Assembly: GCF_013359945.1 (NCBI RefSeq)
Contig: NZ_JABWCS010000211.1
Location: forward strand, 1 to 64,000
Direction: 5' to 3'
Source of the DNA: Paenibacillus agri
GTDB taxonomy: Bacteria; Bacillota; Bacilli; Paenibacillales; Paenibacillaceae
DNA: 64,000 bases
A program made the position numbers and the translations under genes. This document shows positions 26,575-34,857 of the stretch, piece by piece (the first letter of the stretch is position 1; each line of letters begins with the position of its first letter). Below the pieces are notes generated by a model, which was not told where the DNA came from, searched no databases, and saw only the letters and a program-made list of their open reading frames with translations.

Positions 26575-27372
26575 TTAACCCTGCTGAAGCCAATTCATAC
26601 GATCTTGCTTGGACAGGCGTGGACAAGTATAGCAGTACGAACGATTAGTACGCTTATATTGTAGGCAGCAGGTATTTTTGATAGCAAGCGTCTTCCCTAC
26701 TTCGAGCGGATGGTCGATGAACCGGACTTTAGCTTGGAGCGGGTTTTTCGATCGTCCGAAGACCTCAGGGCCAAGTTCATTGCACATGAAAGCATCGTCT
26801 TCGGCCAGATAGGACAGCAGCGAAGCATTATCCTGTGTAGACAACAATGCTTGCAGCTTTTCCCTGTAGTTCTGTAGAGAGGTCGGCAGCTGTCCCCATA
26901 AGATTCCTAACTGAAGTCCGCTTGCCTCTGATAAACAAAGGAGCAGTGGACTGACAGTATCCTTATAAAAACGGCTGAACACTTGCTCCCGCCATACAGC
27001 CCAATCTACCGTGTGTCTTTCTCCTGGCGCATGATCTAATTGATCCTCCGACAGTTGAAAGGCAATTCGGGTGAAGCCCTGCTCAGGTATGAGATGTACC
27101 TGCAAGTTTGTAAGTGTGAGGTTCGGAACGGTATTGTGCACCGAAACGCTATACAACAGCGCAGCAGCCACATCCCCAAACCAGCTTACAAAATAAGCTG
27201 CAGCAACTGGAAGCTCTTCTGCCTCAATGAACTCGCCGTAAGCGGTGAGAAAGTTCTGCATGACTGCCTTCTCGGTTAAAGCTTCACCTCCAATAGTACA
27301 TACAGCCTTCCCCTGCTGTTGAATATGAAGGTTACAATAGGAGCTCAGTTGACCCCAAATATTCGTGTCCAT
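26575..27372 (-). CDS. FhuF-like siderophore-iron reductase, (2Fe-2S)
   Basis: A 265-aa cytoplasmic protein. The C-terminal cysteine pattern CC-X10-C-X2-C (Cys235, Cys236, Cys247, Cys250) is the FhuF-family [2Fe-2S] site, used to reduce Fe(III) and release it from imported siderophores. The N-terminal two thirds match the family's length and its acidic, helical character. It overlaps the binding-lipoprotein gene by one base and is the last gene of the iron operon, which fits its role after uptake. Confidence 0.85.
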   Translation of the reverse strand: MDTNIWGQLSSYCNLHIQQQGKAVCTIGGEALTEKAVMQNFLTAYGEFIEAEELPVAAAYFVSWFGDVAAALLYSVSVHNTVPNLTLTNLQVHLIPEQGFTRIAFQLSEDQLDHAPGERHTVDWAVWREQVFSRFYKDTVSPLLLCLSEASGLQLGILWGQLPTSLQNYREKLQALLSTQDNASLLSYLAEDDAFMCNELGPEVFGRSKNPLQAKVRFIDHPLEVGKTLAIKNTCCLQYKRTNRSYCYTCPRLSKQDRMNWLQQG

Positions 27373-28340
27373 TATTTAACGAAGATTCTAGTCAGATCAT
27401 CCAGCATGGAGTTAGCAGCGTTAGGTCCATATCCACCGAACCAGGAATCCGAAGACAGGGTGTACACCTGATTGTTCTTAACGGCTTTGAGGTTTTTCCA
27501 GATGCTTAGATCTTGCAGCTCGTTATAGATACTTTCATTGTCGTTAATGAGTAAAATGTAGTCCGGATTGATTTGCGGAAGCTTCTCATTAGACAATGAC
27601 TCAAAACGATTGTCCGGTCCAGTTACTGGATAGACAGAAGGCCGGGTGAAGCCGAAATCATCATACAACCATTTGTAATCCGTATCCCCGTAATAACGGA
27701 TATCATTACGAATACGCAGTACCATTAAGGTTTTGCCGGCTACTTTATCGTGAATCTGGTTCACTGCCTCTTGCTTGTGCTTATCATAGTCGGTGATGAC
27801 TTGCTCAGCCTTGTCTTGAAGGCCAAAAGCTGTAGCCGTTGCGCGGAACGCTGTCTGCCAATCAGGGGCTACATAGCCATTTTCTAGCATGGCCGTAGGC
27901 GCTATTTTCGCGTACTCGTCATAGATTTTTTCGCTGTTGGTGTCTGTAATAATCAGATCGGGAGTTATGGATAACAGCTTTTCCAGATTAACCTTTCCTT
28001 GATCGCCAATAATCTCAACGTTATTCAGAAAAGGCTTCAGGTACAGCGGAAAATCTTCATTTTGAGACTTAACTGAAGCCGTCGGCGTTAAACCCAGTGC
28101 GATCATATGATCCGTTAAATAAGTTACCGTTGTGGCAATATGAGCAGGCTGATGATCAAGTTTATGTTCCCCATTGATATCCTTGTAGGTAAAAGATGTC
28201 TCTTGGGCTGTGTCCGGACTGGCAGTCTGTTCTGCAGCAGGTTCAGAAGACTCCTTGCTGCAAGCTGTAGCAATCGCTAGCAGCATCATAATCAGAATTA
28301 CTACGCTTAATGGGCGCAGCTTTGTATAATGGTTTCTCAT
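27372..28340 (-). CDS. Iron-siderophore-binding lipoprotein 2
   Basis: A 322-aa type-III substrate-binding lipoprotein (signal ending LAIATAC) of the FeuA/FecB group. Recognisable segments include HIATTVTYLTDHMIALGL and NLEKLLSITPDLIITD. It lies between the alpha/beta-hydrolase and the FhuF-like reductase, 35 bp after the former. No permease accompanies it, so it may feed the fused FecCD permease at 18654 or one encoded elsewhere. Regulation by iron and by the Btr-like AraC upstream is likely from context. Confidence 0.92.
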   Translation of the reverse strand: MRNHYTKLRPLSVVILIMMLLAIATACSKESSEPAAEQTASPDTAQETSFTYKDINGEHKLDHQPAHIATTVTYLTDHMIALGLTPTASVKSQNEDFPLYLKPFLNNVEIIGDQGKVNLEKLLSITPDLIITDTNSEKIYDEYAKIAPTAMLENGYVAPDWQTAFRATATAFGLQDKAEQVITDYDKHKQEAVNQIHDKVAGKTLMVLRIRNDIRYYGDTDYKWLYDDFGFTRPSVYPVTGPDNRFESLSNEKLPQINPDYILLINDNESIYNELQDLSIWKNLKAVKNNQVYTLSSDSWFGGYGPNAANSMLDDLTRIFVK

Positions 28341-28375
28341 GTTTCTTTCCCCTTTTTCATTCTACTTGATGAGTC

Positions 28376-29626
28376 TTATACAGCTCGATGGTCTCTCATG
28401 ACACGGGAACTGGTGATCCAGCCTCTGGCATTGGTCAGCTGCACATAAAATACTCCGCCTACTATAGGCAAAGAGACATGCGCTTCTCCGATATCATTAT
28501 TCTCGGCCTTGTGCAGGAAAGCCGCCTCTGAACACCAACTGGCGCTTCCCCAGTCCGAGTCATCTTCACACCAGTACAGCACGGCTTTAGTCACCTCAAG
28601 CGGCGATTGAAAAAGCACCTGTACCTTCTCCCCATGCTGCTCCACGCGAAGAATGCGGATTAAGGCGGGGCCGTCTCTTGTAATACTGTCTGCAAAAGCG
28701 TAGCTCTCTTCACAGGACCATGCTGCCGGATAGGTATGAGGTAGTCCATGCTGAATGCTTAGTCGGCTCTGCAGCGGCGCATCCTCATAGTGATGTTCAT
28801 GCTGTTCGTAGGACTTCACAAAGATCGACAACGGAAAATGTGAATCCTGGCTGCCGTTGAGCCACAGCATAGGTATCTTACTTTGGTGCAGATAAGAAGA
28901 CGGGTCCCACAGACTCCGAAGGTGCTCTGCTGTAGCAGGCGGCATCTTAGCAAATCCAAGACCGTAGAGGGTACCTGACTCATAAAGATAGCCACATCCA
29001 TATACAGGCATGGCAAAAGAAAGCCTGCGATCCAAACCAGACACCAGACTTGTAATAATGCCTCCCCATGAGATTCCTGTAATCCCAATTCGGTCTACAT
29101 CCACACCAGGTAGCGCGCGAAGGATAGTATGTGCTGATAACACAGCGGCTACAGCGTGATACATCCATTGATCCTGCACTTCTTCACCATAATCTGCGAA
29201 CACTCCCTGCTTGATGGGGCCGCTCCAAGGATGTGCGGAGAAGCGTGACTGGGATGGGTCCATACTAAGATGATCATGGCTTCTACTGCTGATGTTGTTA
29301 TAGCTTTCAAAAGGGACCTGTCCCTCAAGATCCATCGCAATTGCGGCGTAACCCCGGTCATTCCATTGCTTCACCCAATGGGAAAATGCGCTCCCTGCAC
29401 CGCCATGAACCAAAATGATCCCAGGGACCTGCTTAGAGATCTCATCTTGCTTATGTTCTTCGATCTTAGGCATTCCATAGTAGGCAAATACTCGTGTTTC
29501 CTTTCCCTTATATGGAACCCCTTGATAAAATACGGCATGAATTCCGGTCTCCTCATCTTCAAAAACCGGATATAGGGCAGGCAATTGGAATAATGACTCC
29601 AGATCCCAGGGGATGTGAGTAAAAAT
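28376..29626 (-). CDS. Alpha/beta-hydrolase in iron operon, probable ATT start
   Basis: A serine hydrolase related to acetyl xylan esterase and dienelactone hydrolase types. It has an oxyanion segment ILVHGGAGSAFSHW, the nucleophile elbow GITGISWGG, the acid in WLNGSQDSHFPL and the histidine in QHGLPHTYPAAW. The first standard start is the TTG at 29584 (402 aa) with no ribosome site. The frame stays open upstream, and a strong GGAGGGGGAGG site lies 6 bp before an in-frame ATT at 29626, giving 416 aa. Its position beside a siderophore receptor and an iron reductase suggests cleavage of an ester siderophore; this is inference. Confidence 0.83.
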   Translation of the reverse strand: MFTHIPWDLESLFQLPALYPVFEDEETGIHAVFYQGVPYKGKETRVFAYYGMPKIEEHKQDEISKQVPGIILVHGGAGSAFSHWVKQWNDRGYAAIAMDLEGQVPFESYNNISSRSHDHLSMDPSQSRFSAHPWSGPIKQGVFADYGEEVQDQWMYHAVAAVLSAHTILRALPGVDVDRIGITGISWGGIITSLVSGLDRRLSFAMPVYGCGYLYESGTLYGLGFAKMPPATAEHLRSLWDPSSYLHQSKIPMLWLNGSQDSHFPLSIFVKSYEQHEHHYEDAPLQSRLSIQHGLPHTYPAAWSCEESYAFADSITRDGPALIRILRVEQHGEKVQVLFQSPLEVTKAVLYWCEDDSDWGSASWCSEAAFLHKAENNDIGEAHVSLPIVGGVFYVQLTNARGWITSSRVMRDHRAV

Positions 29627-29650
29627 AAAAAACCTCCCCCTCCATAATCA

Positions 29651-29665
29651 TGAGAATGATTTTCT
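29651..29665 (-). promoter_or_regulatory. Fur-box-like sequence upstream of hydrolase/lipoprotein/reductase operon
   Basis: TGAGAATGATTTTCT fits the 7-1-7 Fur core TGATAAT-N-ATTATCA with three mismatches. On the minus strand a TTGTTG -35 candidate precedes it, so the box would lie in the promoter spacer. Confidence 0.5.
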
Positions 29666-29754
29666 TTCTCAACAAACAATAACACTGAACCCTTCTCATT
29701 AACATGGATTATGGGGAGATGCAATTTGGATTTTTGTTACCTTTGGAAGTGAAA

Positions 29755-31335
29755 TTAGCGTCTGCTCAACAGCTCAGCAAAATAAGATAAAGCCCGGTCA
29801 TGAGACCAAGCAGAATACTCCAGAAGTTTCTCTGTGCCAATATCAAAGATTCTGTTATTTTTCGCTGCCGTCAGATTTTGCAACAGCTTGCTTCTCTGCA
29901 ATGTCCGCCACTCTAGTGCTGCCTTGGGGGATGGATCAACCATAATAACAAGGGCATCGGCGTCATAGGCCGGAAGATCTTTTCGAGTCACAATTTCATA
30001 CACATCAACTTCGTCTAATGGATGCGTAGCCGTAAGCTGAAAATCGCCATAGAGCACCGAACCTGCATTCCGATCCCCATAGACCCGGTATTCATTATCC
30101 ATGATCCGCCAAATATTAAGCGTTGCGCTGCCCAGACTCCCGCGTACCTTGCGCCGGACAATCTCTGCTTTGCGATCATACTCTGACAGCCATTGTTGTC
30201 CCTCTGGTTCTAAGTCGGCAGCTTCTGCAATGAGCGTCAATTGTTCACGCCAATTCGCAGTAAGCCAAGGAACAGTGACGGTCGGGGCGATTTGCGCCAA
30301 TTCATGATGGGCCTGTGCATCCAAAAAATCGGTACAGAAAATAAGCTCCGGGTTCGCACCTTGCAGCATGGCTACATTTTCTCCCCACATTTGTCCTATA
30401 CCTTGTTCATCCGAATGCAAGCGAAGCATCCTGGCATCCGGCTTGTGATTCGGATAGAATGCAGCAGCTCTAGGCAGTAACTGCAAGGCAAGCAGACTTC
30501 CAAAGATCGGTTCGGATACACTGGCAATATTTCTCCTCCGGCTATTTACATAGGTCAAGGGAGACATTCCGGTCTGCTGCTTGAAGCGCCGGCTAAAATA
30601 AAATTCATCGTCAAATCCCACTCGGGAGGCTGTATCCCTAACGCCGCTCCCCGATAGCAACAGTCCCTTAGCCTTGGCTATTCGCAAATCCATGACAAAG
30701 GCTGACGGTGATTGTCCCATTAGCTGCTGAAAGGCTCGTGAGAAATAGCCCGGGCTAAGTCCGGCTAACTGCGCAAGCTCGGTTCGATTCAACTCCTGAT
30801 CAATATGCTCCCTGATATAGTTAGATACACGTGCAATCGCCTCAGCCAACGTTTCCTCAGTAGAAGGCCTGGCTGTTGAGGATTGTAGCAAAGCCATCAG
30901 CTGATAAAAATCAGCCTGTCCCCTGTACCGGCTTGGCCGCTCAGCTAGCTGTACCTGGTGTAATCTGTCACAAAGGCCTGCCAGCATTTGAGGATTCTCA
31001 CAGCGCAGCCACTTATACCGAACAAGATTATGTTTTGCTAAAAGATTCTGTTCCTGCAGCACATAAGTATCAAATTGAATTCGCCAGCCCTTAAAGGGCT
31101 CTTGTTCATCTGCTATAATCTTAGACTCTTGCCCTGGGGGTAGTATGCAGATTTCTCCAGGGGATAGAGAACAAGTATCATTTCCCCACTCCACCGTTGC
31201 TCGGCCGTTCAAGCAAATCAGCATTGTATGTGAATCCATGCTGGCGTAGAAACCCCCGCCATTCATCACAATCTCAAGCGCTTGTATCCCATTAAAGGTC
31301 AATATATCTGTAAAGACGTCCTCAAGTCTATTCAT
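29755..31335 (-). CDS. AraC-family regulator with siderophore-binding domain (Btr-like)
   Basis: A 526-aa regulator. An N-terminal cupin-like part (1-150) is followed by two AraC helix-turn-helices (about 170-268, ending GVRDTASRVGFDDEFYFSRRFKQQTGMSP) and a C-terminal TroA-like siderophore-binding domain (270-526). This is the layout of Bacillus Btr (YbbB), which binds a ferric siderophore in the cytoplasm and activates its transport genes. It is codirectional with, and just upstream of, the hydrolase, lipoprotein and FhuF-like genes, its likely targets. An AGGGGGG site precedes the ATG. Confidence 0.9.
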   Translation of the reverse strand: MNRLEDVFTDILTFNGIQALEIVMNGGGFYASMDSHTMLICLNGRATVEWGNDTCSLSPGEICILPPGQESKIIADEQEPFKGWRIQFDTYVLQEQNLLAKHNLVRYKWLRCENPQMLAGLCDRLHQVQLAERPSRYRGQADFYQLMALLQSSTARPSTEETLAEAIARVSNYIREHIDQELNRTELAQLAGLSPGYFSRAFQQLMGQSPSAFVMDLRIAKAKGLLLSGSGVRDTASRVGFDDEFYFSRRFKQQTGMSPLTYVNSRRRNIASVSEPIFGSLLALQLLPRAAAFYPNHKPDARMLRLHSDEQGIGQMWGENVAMLQGANPELIFCTDFLDAQAHHELAQIAPTVTVPWLTANWREQLTLIAEAADLEPEGQQWLSEYDRKAEIVRRKVRGSLGSATLNIWRIMDNEYRVYGDRNAGSVLYGDFQLTATHPLDEVDVYEIVTRKDLPAYDADALVIMVDPSPKAALEWRTLQRSKLLQNLTAAKNNRIFDIGTEKLLEYSAWSHDRALSYFAELLSRR

Positions 31336-31452
31336 TAAAATCCCCCCTACTCAACGTCTTAGCTCCCGGTTTATTTTATTTGACTATACCCGTTCTCTGC
31401 AGGAATGGAAAAGGGGGAAAATTGGAATTCGCGAATTTGCTAAAATTATCAG

Positions 31453-31483
31453 TTGTATTGAAGTTCACTTTAAGGGTTATAAT
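31453..31483 (+). promoter_or_regulatory. MerR-type promoter of the first MerR gene
   Basis: TTGTAT (31453-31458), a 19-bp spacer and a consensus TATAAT (31478-31483). The spacer holds the dyad ATTGAAGTTCACTTTAAG (31457-31474). The 19-bp spacing and dyad in the spacer are hallmarks of MerR-activated promoters; here probably autoregulatory. Confidence 0.75.
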
Positions 31484-31514
31484 AGCCGTAATTTATGTGC
31501 GAAGGATGAGAACC

Positions 31515-31877
31515 ATGTATACCATCAAAGAAGTCTCAGAAAAATTCAATTTGGCTTCCCACACGCTGCGATATTATGAAAAAGAAGGCCTGTTGCCGCC
31601 TGTTCACCGTATGGACAATGGCAGACGCGTCTACAGCGAGACGGATATACAGCGGATTCAAATGCTGTGCTGCATGCGGGACTCCGGCTTGTCCATTGAA
31701 GCGATCAAGCACTACAATGAACTGATCCTTCTTGGGGACGACACTGTTCCGGAAAGACGTGAAATCATTTCTCGGCAAAAAGAGACCGTTCAACAGCACA
31801 TCGCAGAATATCAGAAATATCTCGACCTATTATCTCAGAAACTGAACTACTACGATGCTTTTTTAGCCGAAAAGTGA
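31515..31877 (+). CDS. MerR-family regulator, NmlR/AdhR-type (1)
   Basis: A 120-aa regulator with the MerR winged helix (YTIKEVSEKFNLASHTLRYYEKEGLL region, residues 2-27) and a short C-terminal coiled coil that dimerises. Cys52 and Cys53 sit where AdhR and NmlR carry their single electrophile-sensing cysteine. The ATG at 31515 is preceded by GAAGGATGAG; an upstream frame start at 31380 runs through the promoter. It probably senses aldehydes or thiol-reactive electrophiles and controls the shared dyad found at four other promoters in this window. Confidence 0.88.
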   Translation: MYTIKEVSEKFNLASHTLRYYEKEGLLPPVHRMDNGRRVYSETDIQRIQMLCCMRDSGLSIEAIKHYNELILLGDDTVPERREIISRQKETVQQHIAEYQKYLDLLSQKLNYYDAFLAEK

Positions 31878-31882
31878 AAGAA

Positions 31883-31907
31883 GTCGCCTCTTTGGCGGCT
31901 CTTTTTT
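31883..31907 (+). terminator. Terminator of the first MerR gene
   Basis: GTCGCC and GGCGGC form a 6-bp stem with a 5-nt loop followed by TCTTTTTT, directly after the MerR stop. Confidence 0.85.
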
Positions 31908-32009
31908 ATATCTGTAGCTTAGCTGAATTAAAAACAATAATTTGCAGAAAAGGGTTATACCAACATATCATCGAATAAGAACCGTAGGCAACTTCAAGGG
32001 GGAATGAAG

Positions 32010-32765
32010 ATGAATCTAACTGCTTTCAATGACTTCATTAAAAGCACCTTTGGCAACTTAGTTGAACAATTCAAAGAAAATGATGAGTATGGCTATAATA
32101 ATCCCCGATCACAGGATATTATTCAGGTTGGGTTTACAACAAACCTAACTCCAGACGTGATTCGCAAAGCAGTTGATAACAAAGTTCAGTTCATTATTAC
32201 ACACCATGATGCCTGGGATTTTCTATACGAAGTAAGAGAGCAATGTATGCAAGACCTGATCGACAATGAGATTTCACATTTTTATATCCATCTCCCTTTG
32301 GATTGTGCAGAATTTGGTACTTGCAACTCGCTTTTGCATGAAATCGGGATATCAAAAATAACTCAGCAGACACACTATGAGGACAACCACGAAATCATTG
32401 GTATTGGTGATTATAACGAACCTATAGCTTTTGAGGAACTAGTGGATAGAATCTCAAACGCATTAGCTGAAGATGTGAAGGCATGGAAAAACTCCAATAC
32501 AACGATTAAGAAGGTGGGAGTGGTCACTGGTGCTGGAAATTCTACAGATCTAATCAGACAAGCCAAAGAAGCGGAGTGCGATGTGTATATCACGGGTGAG
32601 AAATCATTGTACTCTGTTCAATACGCAAAATTCGCTGGCATCAATCTCATCGTTGGAAGTCACACATTCACAGAGATCTTTGGTGTTAAATCTCTTGTCG
32701 AGAGGCTGAAAGCAGCGTTTAACGAGATTGAGACCATCTATCTTGAGGAGGAACACGTGGAGTAA
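32010..32765 (+). CDS. Nif3-like dinuclear metal-binding protein
   Basis: A 251-aa cytoplasmic protein of the NIF3/DUF34 family. The family's metal-site motifs are present: the double histidine in FIITHHDAWD and the C-terminal VGSHTFTEIFGV. Two in-frame ATG codons compete; the one at 32010 is 7 bp after AAGGGGG and is preferred to that at 32004, which is too close to it. Family members bind two metals; GTP cyclohydrolase I-like or hydrolase roles have been proposed but none is settled. Monocistronic. Confidence 0.88.
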   Translation: MNLTAFNDFIKSTFGNLVEQFKENDEYGYNNPRSQDIIQVGFTTNLTPDVIRKAVDNKVQFIITHHDAWDFLYEVREQCMQDLIDNEISHFYIHLPLDCAEFGTCNSLLHEIGISKITQQTHYEDNHEIIGIGDYNEPIAFEELVDRISNALAEDVKAWKNSNTTIKKVGVVTGAGNSTDLIRQAKEAECDVYITGEKSLYSVQYAKFAGINLIVGSHTFTEIFGVKSLVERLKAAFNEIETIYLEEEHVE

Positions 32766-32786
32766 TTCCAAAATATAAGTCTTATT

Positions 32787-32850
32787 AAAAAAGCGCCCAA
32801 AGAACAGACACATCTTTAGAGAAATGTGCTGAGCCTATGGGCGCATTTCT
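32787..32850. terminator. Bidirectional terminator
   Basis: GCGCCCA (32793-32799) pairs with TGGGCGC (32838-32844), with an inner ACACAT/ATGTG stem. T-rich ends flank both sides. It separates the convergent Nif3-like and EamA genes. Confidence 0.75.
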
Positions 32851-32929
32851 TATAACCTTCTAATGTGGATGCGTATTGGTGAACATTTAAATAGCCTTAC
32901 TATTGCTATACAGCGTGGTATCCATTTTT

Positions 32930-33865
32930 CTATAATGATCCTTGCTCTGTGACAGAATCCGTTACATGCCTGCGCTTACGAAGGAATCTTTGTTCAGACA
33001 CGATTAAACCTGCCAAGGTTAGCGCAATACCCACGATACCAACACCAGTAATCCTTTCATGCAACAACAAATAAGCTGCTATTACAGTAACTACAGGGGT
33101 CAAATAAAAGTATACGCTGGTCTTGATTGCTCCCAGAATGCCCACACTCCAGTTCCAGCTAACATAGCACAAGGCGGAAGCACCCAAACCTAGGAACAGA
33201 AAATTCCACAAGTGAGACCCTGTCCCAAACCGGGCCAGATCCATTCGAAAATCGCTAATCAAGGTTACCGGCAGCATAAAAATTAGACCGTAGAAGAAGA
33301 CTCTCCGGGTCATGCCGATTGAAGGGTATTGAAACTGATTGATCTTGCGTAAAAGAATGGAATACAAAGCCCAGCTAATGCATGCAAGAACGGCAAGCAA
33401 ATCCCCTAGCGGATTTAATTGAAGCTTCGAGCTGCCACTCCAGGAAATAAGCGCAATCCCAATCATCGCAATCAGGAACCCTACAAAAAATCGGAAATGC
33501 AACTTCTCATCCTTCAGGATAAAGTGCGCAGCCACCGCTGTAAAAAAGGGAGCTACGGTAACGATGACGCCTACATTGGAGGCATACGTATAGGTTAAGG
33601 CGATATTTTCCAAGAGGAAGTATAAGGTCACACCGCATAGCCCCGCTGCTGCAAGCAGTAGCTCCTCCGCTCTCTTCTGAAACGGAATCCGTCTTGGATG
33701 AACGATCCACAATGCAGCATAACCAATCAGAAACCGGGTAAACAAAATCTCCATAGGACTAAAATCGCTCAAAAGTACCTTGGACGAGATGAAGGTACTT
33801 CCCCAAATCAGTATGGTGACCAGTGTTGCGATATGTGCGGCCGTCCGGTAACGAGAGTGCATCAT
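32930..33865 (-). CDS. EamA/DMT-family transporter
   Basis: A 311-aa inner-membrane protein with ten predicted membrane segments in two EamA repeats. The first begins AHIATLVTILIWGSTFISSKV and the second follows residue 150 (LLAVLACISWALYSILLRK). Such proteins export or exchange small metabolites. It overlaps the AraC gene by one base and is cotranscribed with it, so the AraC regulator may control the transporter. Substrate unknown. Confidence 0.92.
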   Translation of the reverse strand: MMHSRYRTAAHIATLVTILIWGSTFISSKVLLSDFSPMEILFTRFLIGYAALWIVHPRRIPFQKRAEELLLAAAGLCGVTLYFLLENIALTYTYASNVGVIVTVAPFFTAVAAHFILKDEKLHFRFFVGFLIAMIGIALISWSGSSKLQLNPLGDLLAVLACISWALYSILLRKINQFQYPSIGMTRRVFFYGLIFMLPVTLISDFRMDLARFGTGSHLWNFLFLGLGASALCYVSWNWSVGILGAIKTSVYFYLTPVVTVIAAYLLLHERITGVGIVGIALTLAGLIVSEQRFLRKRRHVTDSVTEQGSL

Positions 33866-34728
33866 TAGCGCTCACCCGAAACCGGGGTTTCTGTTACCGT
33901 TTCCTGCTGATAGATCCGCATGTACTGCCGGGGCGTCAATCCTATCATCCGTTTGAAAAAATGGGTGAGATGACTTTGATCGCTAAAGCCAGTCAGGTGT
34001 GCTGCATCAACAGGAGCCACTCCCAGCTCCAATAACTTCTTGGCATTGCCAATTCGGATCGTCTCCAAATAGTTGTAAGGAGAAAGCCCTTTATGCCGGG
34101 TAAATGAACGCAGAAAATGATACTTGCTGAGTCCGGCCAAATCGCTCAATTGCGACAATGTAATTTTAGACGCATAGTTGGCTTCCATATAATCACACAC
34201 GACCTCAAATTCAGAAGGCCCCTTCTTTCCAGTCTGTTCATGCTCCTCCGGCGAATTCGAATAATCTTGCAGCAATTGGCTAATAAAAAAGAAGAACCAT
34301 TCCTCTTTTATAAAATCAGGCTCGCCCTTAAGGATCATTTCATGCAATTCTCTCAAAGCAGGCGCTAACTCGCTGCCGGAAAGTACATTCTGTGTGAATG
34401 AAGGTAACAACGCACGGCCCGCAATATCGTTCATGATGCTCATCATACGATCCGGCTTGATATTGATGCTGCGGTAATCTAACGGCTTACCATCCACTTC
34501 TTCACAGGAATGAACATCACCAGGATTAAAGATCAGGAGATCACCAGGCTGAATGCTATACTCTATATTGTTGCACAGCATACGGCGCGGACTGTTCTCT
34601 ATATATCCGAATACATAATGGTCATGAAAATGATTGGGGAAGCTGTGCATCACGCCTTGAAACCGGTATGCTTCCACTTGCAGTTCTGTGTCATAACATG
34701 CTGTTCTTAATTCACCTGGCACTGGCAT
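33865..34728 (-). CDS. AraC-family transcriptional regulator with cupin sensor
   Basis: A 287-aa regulator with an N-terminal AraC-binding cupin (residues 15-130, metal-like HDHYVFGYIE) and two C-terminal helix-turn-helices (residues about 185-280, ending DQSHLTHFFKRMIGLTPRQYM). An AAGGAGG site 7 bp before the ATG at 34728 fixes the start inside a longer open frame. Many AraC/EamA pairs of this layout control amino-acid or metabolite export; that is inference here. Confidence 0.9.
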   Translation of the reverse strand: MPVPGELRTACYDTELQVEAYRFQGVMHSFPNHFHDHYVFGYIENSPRRMLCNNIEYSIQPGDLLIFNPGDVHSCEEVDGKPLDYRSINIKPDRMMSIMNDIAGRALLPSFTQNVLSGSELAPALRELHEMILKGEPDFIKEEWFFFFISQLLQDYSNSPEEHEQTGKKGPSEFEVVCDYMEANYASKITLSQLSDLAGLSKYHFLRSFTRHKGLSPYNYLETIRIGNAKKLLELGVAPVDAAHLTGFSDQSHLTHFFKRMIGLTPRQYMRIYQQETVTETPVSGER

Positions 34729-34821
34729 TACAACGCCTCCTTTAACATTCTTCATAACTATATCAACTGCGATGACAAAAAGATTGCATGATATTGCTCT
34801 AGTTCATACTGTAAACAAGAA

Positions 34822-34849
34822 CTGACGTTTGGTATAGTGGAGTTATAAT
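34822..34849 (+). promoter_or_regulatory. Promoter placing transcription start at the YcaQ-like ATG
   Basis: CTGACG (34822-34827), 16 bp and a consensus TATAAT (34844-34849). The ATG at 34858 begins only 8 bp after the -10, with no ribosome site between, so the message may be leaderless. Confidence 0.5.
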
Positions 34850-34857
34850 CATTCCTC

